Below, piece by piece: positions 55,861 through 64,000 of a DNA stretch of 64,000 bases. Under the pieces are notes generated by a model. The model saw only the letters and a list, made by a program, of their open reading frames with translations, did not search any database and had not been told where the DNA came from. Position 1 is the first letter of the stretch. Each line of letters begins with the position of its first letter. The stretch covers positions 211,968-275,967 of the forward strand of contig JBBHKE010000579.1 of assembly GCA_037447655.1 (NCBI GenBank). The letters run 5' to 3'. The position numbers and the translations under genes were made by a program. Source of the DNA: Zygnema cylindricum. Its lineage: Eukaryota; Streptophyta; Zygnematophyceae; Zygnematales; Zygnemataceae.

Positions 55861-57087
55861 ACTGGTCAAATAAGTACAGTGTAACCTTATAAAGAAGAGT
55901 GTACGGTTCAGGTACTAGTTTGAATCTTGCGTTTTTTGTACTTTTTGAATGTTACCGAACAACTCGTGATCGTCCGGGCAGCAAGAAAAATGGCAGTTTA
56001 TAAGCTGCCCTTCTTTGCCGGGCAGCCTAAAACGTTTTTCGAGGCTGCCCGCTGATTTTCTTAACCAAATGGATCCTGTTGTCAAGAATTGATTTTGTTT
56101 GGCAAATTAAGAAAAAAAACCCACTTTTGTCTTTCTTCCTTATTTCTTTCTTTTTCTGTTTGTTGTGTTAAAAGGGTTTATTTTCTCTCTCTCTCTCTTT
56201 TTTTTTTCTGTCTAGTGATTATTATTTTTGGTTTTGGTTTTTATGATAATAACAATTTTTCATTTTTAGAGCAAGGACGACATTTTCCTCTCCTTCCCCA
56301 ATCTTATACCTGCTTATAAAGCATTTTTTTAAACAAAATAGTTTTTTTTTTTCTTTAATTTTTCCGATTTTTGTTTCTTTTGTCGATTCCGATAAAAATT
56401 GGGCACTGAGGATTTTTTTTTTCCTTTTCAGTCTTGAGGTAATCTTTTCGCTCACATAACAAAAAAAAGCTTTTTTGGAACCCAAAAATATAATACATTT
56501 TTTTTTTTTCTTTTCCTTCTTGAATTCTCCTGAAATTCTGTTTTTGAGAATTTGGAATTTTAAGTTTCTTTACACCATTTTCCAAAAGAAAAAAAAGAAA
56601 AAAAGAATGTGACTTCTATCTCTTTTTTTTCTTGAGAAAAAACTTGGAAAAGGCAGTTTTTTTTTTCCACTTTTGAATTTTCAGCTTTTTAACTTTTCAA
56701 CTTTTGAATGTTCATTTTTTTTTCCTTTTTAACCTTTAACTTAAATTTTTAATTTTTGACCTTTTAATTCTTCACTTTTTGAATTTTCAGGATACATAAT
56801 AAATAATTCAGTCTTGACTCAAAAGACTGTCAAGATTATCAGAAATTAGAACAAGTTAAGGATTTGTTTTTCAGTCTTTTAGGAGTCAAGAATCAGCAAA
56901 TAGTTTGTTACTTATTTATTTTTTTATATATTTTTTTATAAATTATTTATTATGTATATTGTTTTTTTTTTTCTTTGCATAAAATCTGTAAATGCACTCC
57001 CTAAAAAAAAAAAAATCCTTCTTTCAATTTGAAAAATTGACAACGGGGAAAAAAGTTACCCATTGGAACCATGAAAAAAAAGAAAAA

Positions 57088-57152
<65 letters not shown>

Positions 57153-58000
57153 TTATTTAAGGAAACGAGTCACGAGAAAACAGCTTGAGTTTTTTTTTTC
57201 CTTTTCTAAAAGATCTTAAAATAAAAGAAAAGCATTTTTTTGTGGTACATCTTTCTTGGTAAGGGTTTTGTACATTGCCAAAAAAATACCAAAAAAGTGA
57301 ACATTTTCTCCTCCATTGTTAAATTTACAGTACAAAAATATGTACAAGGACCATTTTTTTTAACAATATCAGTAGGTATTACCCCCCTTTTGATTTTTAT
57401 TGCTATATCTTAGTAGGCAATAAAGCTTCTCCCCCTCTTCATTTTTTTTTTTTTTCAATTCTCTTAGGAGCCATAATTCTATCCTCATATCCAATACCAC
57501 CAGGATCCAATATTATTAGATTATACTAATATTTTTTTTAATTATTATTTTACTCTAACATTATATAATATTATTATTTTTATCCTAATATTATGTTATC
57601 CTTGTATCTTTCTCCTGTTATTATATAATAACAGTATCATCATAGCAGCTTTATTATTATTATTATTTTTCCTTTTCTTTTTTTCTATTTTCCTTTTCTT
57701 TTTGTATATAAGTAGGCATCGCCTTCTCATTTTCTACCAGCAGTATCTAATACAAGGCAAAATTTATATTTATTTCTATTTACTTTCAATTATATTCATT
57801 TGTTTTCGTTCTTTATTCATTTATTTTTATTTATATTCATTCATTTTCATTTATACAAATTTCTTTTATATTCTTTTATTTCGTTCTTTTTTCATTTATT
57901 TTTATTTATTTCTATTTAATTTCATTTATTTTCGTTCTTTTTTCATTGATTTTTATTTTTTTCGCTTTTATTTCTTTCAAAAACCAACTCTCTATCCCCA
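55861..58000. other. AT- and T-rich non-coding stretch with microsatellites
   Basis: Long T runs, (TA)n at 57090-57148 and tttatttattt repeats (57760-57970). No gene recognised. Confidence 0.55.
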
Positions 58001-58019
58001 TTTTTACCGCAGTACACCT

Positions 58020-58876
58020 TACACCGCTGTTAGAATTACTAGTGTTAACTCTGTTCTTAAAATTATCTACATTAAATTAGGTTTGGCTATTAGATTTAGT
58101 AACTTATTACCGTTAACTATTTATTAGAATGAACTACACTCAATTAGGTTTCATGATGTGGATATTATGAGCCGCTTAATTAACTAGTCTTATTAACTCT
58201 AACTTATGATTTATGACTTTGGTTCAAAAAAACTCGCACTTTGAATTATAGTTAGTGAATTATAAGTGTTGACTCTTCTTTAGAATCATCTACACTCAAT
58301 AAGGTTTTGCAATGTGGCGCATTACGGGCCAATTAATTAACTAGTGTTATTAACACTAAATTATGAACTAAGAAACACAACCTGGAAATAGAGTTATTAA
58401 TTTACTGTTGATAACACTAAGCTGCTCTTGACTTTTTTTGGGCCAAAAATCATAAAATAGTGTTAACACTGTTTTATAACACTTAATTGTGGACTACAAT
58501 TCGCCACGTCTCCCTACACTAAATTAGTACTACACCTACTGATGCTACTTTTACACTTTTAATTTCTTTAGTATTATACATTCTGATTCCGCATTTATAC
58601 TAATATTATCATTACAGTAATAAATTAATTATGCATTCTCTCATTTCTATCTTTATACTAATAATTCCTTTACCCTAATAGCGATGGGCAGTGTACAAGT
58701 ATCCAGTATTAATACAGTCTTAATTTTTTTGCTGAAATCATAAAATAGTGTTAACAACGCTATTACGGGAGTGAACTGCAAACTGTCATGTCCCCTTGCA
58801 CTAAATTAGTGTTATGTATTCTAATTTCTCAATAGCACTAATATATCCTTAATGCCAATAACGATGGGCAGTGTAC
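58020..58876. mobile_element. Family-F-related elements, clustered ends
   Basis: Left end acaccgctgttagaattac at about 58021. Right ends aatagcgatgggcagtgtac (about 58678-58697) and aataacgatgggcagtgtac (about 58857-58876). Repeated motifs such as gtgttattaacactaa suggest tandem or nested copies. Confidence 0.55.
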
Positions 58877-58979
58877 TGCTGCTCTCATCTCCTCAAAACT
58901 TGCAATGTTGGCTGTATGGTTGCCATTACTGCCCTTATTATTGGTCTCTTTCACAGCAAAACCTATGCTGAACTGCGTT

Positions 58980-59480
58980 TATTATTGTTTATACTATACT
59001 GGGGTTATTATTGTTTTCTCTAAGCTGGCGTCATTATTGTTTATACTATGCTAGCTTTATTATTGTTTATGCTATACTAGCTTTAATATTATACTCGCGT
59101 TATTATTGTTTATTCTAAACCGGCTAGCGTTATTATTGTTAATACTATACTGGCTTGATTATTGTTTATACTATACTGGCTTTATTATTGTTTATTCTAT
59201 ACTGGCTTTATTATTGTTTATACTATACTGGCTTTATTATTGTTTATTCTATACTGGCTTTATTATTGTTTATACGATACTGGCTTTATTATTGTTTGTA
59301 CTATACTGGCTTTATTATTGTTTATACGATACTGGCTTTATTATTAATTACCTTGACAGCAAAAACTATACTATACTGGCTTTATTATTTTTCTAACAGC
59401 AGATGTCATACTAGTCTGGATCTATTATTATTTTCCTTGACAAAAGTTATACTATACTGGCTTTATTATAGTTTTCCTTT
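58980..59480. repeat. 26-bp minisatellite upstream of DEG9
   Basis: About 15 units of tttattattgtttatactat plus actggc, decaying to the right. The Tyr/Leu/Ile-rich frames are repeat artefacts. Confidence 0.95.
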
Positions 59481-59599
59481 CCAGCAAAAAATATTTTATA
59501 CTAGCCCTATCATGTTCTTTAACAGCAGAGATTATACTACACTGGATTTGTTATTATTTCCCTTCACAGCAGAAATTATACTTTTGTCTTTTCCCATGC

Positions 59600-59873
59600 C
59601 TTTCCTTCCTTGTGACTCATCATGCTGCCACGTGGCAGGAATATCACTGGCTTTCTTTGGCTTTTTTTTTGCCTTTTCTTGCGACGCATCATTCTGCCAC
59701 GTGGCAGGAATGTCACTGGCTTTCTTTGCCTTTTTTTTGCCTTTTCTTGCGACGCATCATTCTGCCACGTGGCAGGAACACCACTGTTGCCTTTTCTTGT
59801 GACTCATCATTCTGCCACGTGGCAGGAACCATGCGTCAGCATCTCCCAGCATTTGCCACGTGGCATATTCTCT
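59600..59873 (+). promoter_or_regulatory. DEG9 upstream region with five G-box palindromes
   Basis: GCCACGTGGC occurs at 59627-59636, 59696-59705, 59764-59773, 59814-59823 and 59855-59864, in tandem units of about 68 bp (catcattct, G-box, aggaa, tcactggctttctttg) that shorten toward the ATG at 59874. Tandem duplication multiplied the site. G-boxes bind bZIP/bHLH factors in plants; activity here is untested. Confidence 0.65.
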
Positions 59874-61874
59874 ATGGCTGATGCCGCCGACCAGCCAAAG
59901 AGGCGAGGGAGACCAAAAAAGACAAAATTCGAAAGTGACACATCCAGTGAAGAAGCGCCAGCTGGCACCGACACAGCTCCTTCCTTACCTCCTCCCCCCC
60001 CTTCATCTCTCCTCCCAACTCTTCCTCAAACAAAAGCCATGAGGTCATCTGTTTCACATTTGAATCATCCTCCTCCTCCTCCTCTTCCTCCTAACTCTAC
60101 TCCTACCTCTAATCCTACCAATACTAATACTAATACTAATACCACTAATCCTATCTCTACCACCACTATTCCTACCTCTAATCTTACCTCTAATTTCACC
60201 TCTTCTCCGACGACTATTCTTACCACTACTACCACTACTTCCGGAGCTCTGTCTCCCGTAGGAAAAGGAGAGGGTGTGAGAATAAAACAAGGTTTTCTCC
60301 CCCGAGTCGTACAACCTCGTACTTCTGTACAAAAGGGAGGAGGAGGAGGGAACAGATTGGCTTTAGGGTTTAGGAGTGGAAGTGGTAAGTCGAGGTCTCC
60401 TGGGGCAGGAGGGGGAGGAGGAAGCAGAGGGAGAACATGGAGTCAACCTGGGTCACCTATGGGAGACCCAGTGGAGGTTTCTATGGAGGGAGTTCCGTTA
60501 AATAAAACGGCAAAAGATGAACCTCCGTCGGAAATTGGTGCCCATTCTGAGTCGGGAGGGGAGGAGGAGCGAGAGGAAGGAGGGAGGGGAGGGAGAGGAA
60601 GAGGAGGGAAGGGAGGAGTCGGAGCAGGAAGAGGAGGAGGAGGAGGAGGAGGAGGAGGAGGAGAGGAAACAGGAGAGAGAAGGAGTGTAAGTAATGGAAT
60701 GCAAGATGTGAATAAAAGGAAGAGGGAAGAAGACGAGGGAGTGGGTGGATATGAAGACGATGAAATTGGAGAGGGAGAGAACGGTAACGAGGAAGAAGGA
60801 GATGAAGAGGGAGAGGGAGAGGGAGACGGAGAGAGCCATGGACCAGGTTTTCGAGGGGTAAGAGGAGAAACCGGAGTCGGGTTGGGTCAAATTATTAGTC
60901 GGAAAAGGTCAAGTATGAGTCGAGGTATCGGGGGAGATAAAGGAGAGAAGGGAGAGAAGGGCGAGAAGGGAGGAAAGGGAGGGAAGAGAGAGAAGTTAGA
61001 GAATGGAGAGAAGGGAGGGAAGAGAGATAAAGGAGAGAAGGGAGGGAGAGGGATAGTGGAGGAGGAGGGAAACGAATATGAGGAGGAAGGGGTAGAGGGA
61101 GTGGATACGGTTTTGGCGGCTCTGGCGGAGGATGCGGCCGAGGGAGCGACAGCTGGCGTGGCCGAGGATATGAGGAGAGAGAGAGAGGGAGGGAGAGAGG
61201 GAGGGAGAGAGGGGGGGAGAGAGGGAGGGAAAGGAAGTAGTGGTCTTGATGGGAAGAGAGAGGAGAGAGAGAGATCGGATGATGGTGGGGAAGAAGATCC
61301 TCATAATGAAGACGCAAAAGAGGGAGAAGAGACGGAGGCAAGGGGGGGGGCGAGGAGATCGGGTGGGGTGCCAAAAAGGAGAGGGAGACCGGCAAAGAGA
61401 GGGAAGACAGGTGGGAGATGGACTGGGTCTGGGAAAGGTAAGGGACCGGAAGGAAAGGGACCGGAAGGTAAGGGACCGACAATTATCGGGAGAGGTTTAT
61501 CAACTGTTAAAACGGATAATAAAACGGATAATAAAACCGATAATAAAACCGATAATATGGTTATAGAGGCGGTAAACTCTCTGGAGGAGTTGCAAGGAAA
61601 GAGGAGAGGGAGACCTCCGAGAGCAAAAAGTCCGGTTAATTTTAACGGAGGGCCGTTGTTTGGTTCTATGGATGTTAATGTTTCTCCGTTAACCGTTGAC
61701 GAGGTTTTAGAAGAAGAAGAAAGACCGGGTTCTCTCATGGATGCGGTGGTAAAAGTTTTTTGTGTTCATACGGAACCCAATTTTTCTTTACCGTGGCAAC
61801 GAAAACGCCAAACTAGGTGTGTTTTTTTTTTTTTTTTTTTTTTTTCCCTTTCTTTTTTTTTTTTTTTTTTTTTT

Positions 61875-61961
<87 letters not shown>

Positions 61962-64000
61962 CTTGTCGCGATAAAGTTTTGTGTGTTCACATGGAGCGTA
62001 ATTTTTGGTTCCGTGGGATTGAAAACACCAAAATAGGTGGCTTTTAGTTTTTAAGACATTTTCCGTTTTTTTTTGGGCTTCCTTTTTTTTCAAACACTTT
62101 TTTTTTTTTTTCTTTATTGCGATTAAGTTTTTTCTGTACATACGGAGCCTGATTTCTCATTACTGTGGCAGCAAATTCTTTTTCTTTTCACGATTGATTT
62201 GGTCTCAAATACTTCCCTTTCTGAAAGCTTTCCTCAAACTTTATCTGAAACTTTATTTGAATCGACGTTTAATCTCTTTTTCTTCTTTTATATTTTTTTT
62301 TCTTATTGCAGTTCCAATAGCAGTGGTTTTATAATTACAGGAAGAAGATTGCTTACAAATGCTCACTCAGTAGAACATTATACTATGGTAAAAGTAAAAA
62401 AAAGAGGTTCCGATATTAAATTTCTCGCGACAGTTCTCGCCATCGGGACAGAATGCGACATTGGTAAGGCAAATACCTATTGTACTTTGAGTATTTTGTT
62501 AAGAAAAGTCAATTTTTATAGACTTAAATCAATTTTTTCTTGGTCAAATTTAGTCTGGATACTGTAGGGATATCGGACGGTGTACACCTTTCTCGCTCTT
62601 CCTCTCCTTCATCTCGCTCTCGCTCTTCTTCTCGCTCTCGCTCTTCTTCTCGCTCTCACTCTCGCACTTCCTCTCCCTCTCCTTCTCAATCTCGCTTTCC
62701 CTCGTCCTCTCTCCTTCCTCTTCCTTGCCCTCTCCCTCTCCCTCTCCCTGTCCCTCTCCCCCAATGAATGCAATCATTGTCCATGTGCCATTATTCATTT
62801 ATTCCCATGTGCAATTATTTCTTTATTTACATGGACAATTATTTATTCATTTACAATGTCTAATTATTTATTTATTTACATGTACAATTTCCTCGTTCGT
62901 TCCCATGTGCTATTACTAGACATGTGTTGTTACTTTCCGTTGTTTTCAACGGTTGTTCGTTTCATCTGTCATTTTTCGTTTCTTGCGTTTTTTTGTTTGT
63001 TTGTGTTGTAGTTTTTTTTGTTGGCTGGTTTTGTTTTTCGTTTGTTGTTTTCGGTTTTAGTTTGTCGTTTTTTTTTGTTTGTTTTTTTTTTTTGTTTGTC
63101 GTTTTCTTTTTTGTTTGTCGTGCGTTGTTGTTTTTGTTCCGTTTGTCGTTGTTTTCTTTTGTTTGTTGTTGTTTTCTTCTGTTTTTTTTTCTCTTTTCTC
63201 TGTTGTTTCTTTTTCTGTTTCTTGTCTTCTTTTTTGTTTCTTGTTTCCTTTTCTGTTCGTTGTTTCCTTTTCTGTTCGTTGTTCCTTCTCTGTTTGTTGT
63301 TTCCTTTTCTGTTTCTGTTTTCTTTTTTGTTTATTTCCAACGGTTCTGAGGTTTGGCGGTATAGGGAGCTTGCAGCGATGCTGACAGTGGAGGACGATTC
63401 CTTTTGGGAGGGAGTCGAGCCTTTAGAGTTAGGACCTCTCCCTCGTCTCCAAGACGGAGTCACAGTCGCCGGTTATCCCATTGGAGGAGACACTATTTCG
63501 GTCACTAGTGGAGTTGTTTCTCGTATCGAGGTTACATCGTATTTCCATGGAGCTTGTGAGCTCCTCGGAGTACAGGTGAGAATACGGTTTTTTATGGGTT
63601 TTTGGGTTCTTTTGAGGTTTTGGTTTTATGGGTTTTTTGAGTTTATGGAGTTTTTTGAGTTTACGATTTTAAGTCTACGGATTTTTGAGTTTATTTTGAG
63701 TTTAGAAAATTTGAGGTTATGGTTTTTCGAGTTTACGGTTTTTGAGTTTACGGTTTTCAGATGGGTTGTGGAGTTAAAAATTTGGCTATCTTTGAATCAT
63801 CGCACTATGATAATCGATTTTATGAAACCAAATTTCGCCTTTCGGTGTACTGATTGGGAGACATTGTTTAGATGTTAAGAGAGTTTTGTTAACGGTTTTT
63901 CTTCATCATCTAAGTTTGAGAATTCTTGTTCCAGTTGTTTTTTATGTTTTTTTTTTATCATCTAGGTTTGAAAATTGTTGACGAAGGTTTTTTTTAACAG
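59874..64000 (+). CDS. DEG9: DEG9-type nuclear HtrA/Deg serine protease with AT-hooks (3' end outside window)
   Basis: Exons 59874-61816, 62312-62463, 63376-63575; the window ends in aacag, a likely next acceptor. Residues [20 protein letters not shown] start the protease (about 622-641), followed by [18 protein letters not shown] with catalytic His665, [16 protein letters not shown] with catalytic Asp696, then [20 protein letters not shown]. The GNSGGP serine lies beyond the window. These blocks nearly match Arabidopsis DEG9, a nucleolar protease. The N-terminal tail is unusually long: about 620 residues against roughly 110 in Arabidopsis. It is low-complexity (Gly/Glu/Lys/Arg) with three AT-hook cores, KRRGRPKK (9-16), KRRGRP (501-506) and KRRGRP (576-581), plus KGEKGEKGE and TDNK repeats. 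The frame is uninterrupted for 1.9 kb, so the tail is probably real coding sequence. Confidence 0.93.
61817..62311 (+). repeat. DEG9 intron 1: long poly-T plus two degenerate copies of the exon 1 end
   Basis: Poly-T covers about 61821-61962. Then 61978-62034 reads [20 protein letters not shown] and 62130-62172 reads [14 protein letters not shown], both degenerate copies of the real exon end [19 protein letters not shown]. Each is preceded by a cgcgataaagttttgtg- or gcgattaagttttt-like word. Confidence 0.88.
62590..62765. repeat. CT-rich tract in DEG9 intron 2
   Basis: tctcgctct and ctccctctc units, followed by a T-rich stretch with repeated catgtgcaattattt words (62780-62915) and tttgtttgtcg repeats (63000-63340). 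Confidence 0.9.
63590..63770. repeat. Short tandem repeat (ttttgagtttacgg) in DEG9 intron 3
   Basis: About ten degenerate 13-14-bp units directly after the donor of exon 3. The open frame running through from the exon is an artefact of read-through. Confidence 0.7.

Noticed and set aside
57702-58127. 141-codon Phe/Tyr-rich ORF
   Set aside because: Low-complexity tttatttattt translation with a transposon end attached.

Overview
The window is nuclear DNA from a eukaryote of the green lineage, most likely a streptophyte (a land plant or charophyte alga; I cannot narrow it further). Three spliced genes have plant-type products: a plastid GrpE co-chaperone, the ribosome-biogenesis WD40 protein Notchless (NLE), and a DEG9-type nuclear serine protease. 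A fourth, damaged gene encodes plant-type leucine-rich repeats (LRRs) on separate 72-bp exons, followed by a cysteine-rich EGF-like exon. Introns are long and full of simple sequence. A 405-bp run of N marks a draft assembly.

Layout. 1-5.3 kb: a 1,067-bp foldback transposon next to a duplicated copy of its own empty target site, then a 49-bp tandem array ending near a TATA box and a TTGTTGTTC-type minisatellite. 5.3-13.8 kb (+): the LRR/EGF-like gene. 13.8-20.9 kb: no convincing gene. 20.98-25.02 kb (+): GrpE. 27-32.2 kb: dense small inverted-repeat elements, a tRNA-like Pol III sequence and a truncated LINE-like tail. 32.6-36.8 kb: antisense organellar/bacterial-type LSU rRNA sequence split by a 2.86-kb non-LTR retrotransposon with an intact reverse transcriptase/endonuclease frame. 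37.4-50.6 kb (-): NLE. 50.9-58.9 kb: nested repeats. 59.87 kb to the window end (+): DEG9, continuing outside.

NLE (start at 50,616, reading left) and DEG9 (start at 59,874, reading right) are divergent, separated by about 9 kb of repeats. Both carry the perfect G-box palindrome GCCACGTGGC just upstream of the start codon: one copy for NLE, five for DEG9. Plant DEG9 is nucleolar and Notchless acts on pre-60S particles, so shared control is a reasonable but untested idea.

The most unusual signal is that introns next to several exons contain degenerate tandem copies of the exon edge, that is, a few dozen bases of exon plus the splice site. This occurs at GrpE exon 2 and terminal exon, NLE exons 5 and 8, and DEG9 exon 1, and at whole-exon scale in the LRR gene. 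It suggests introns here grow by repeated local duplication anchored on exon borders, producing many decoy splice sites.
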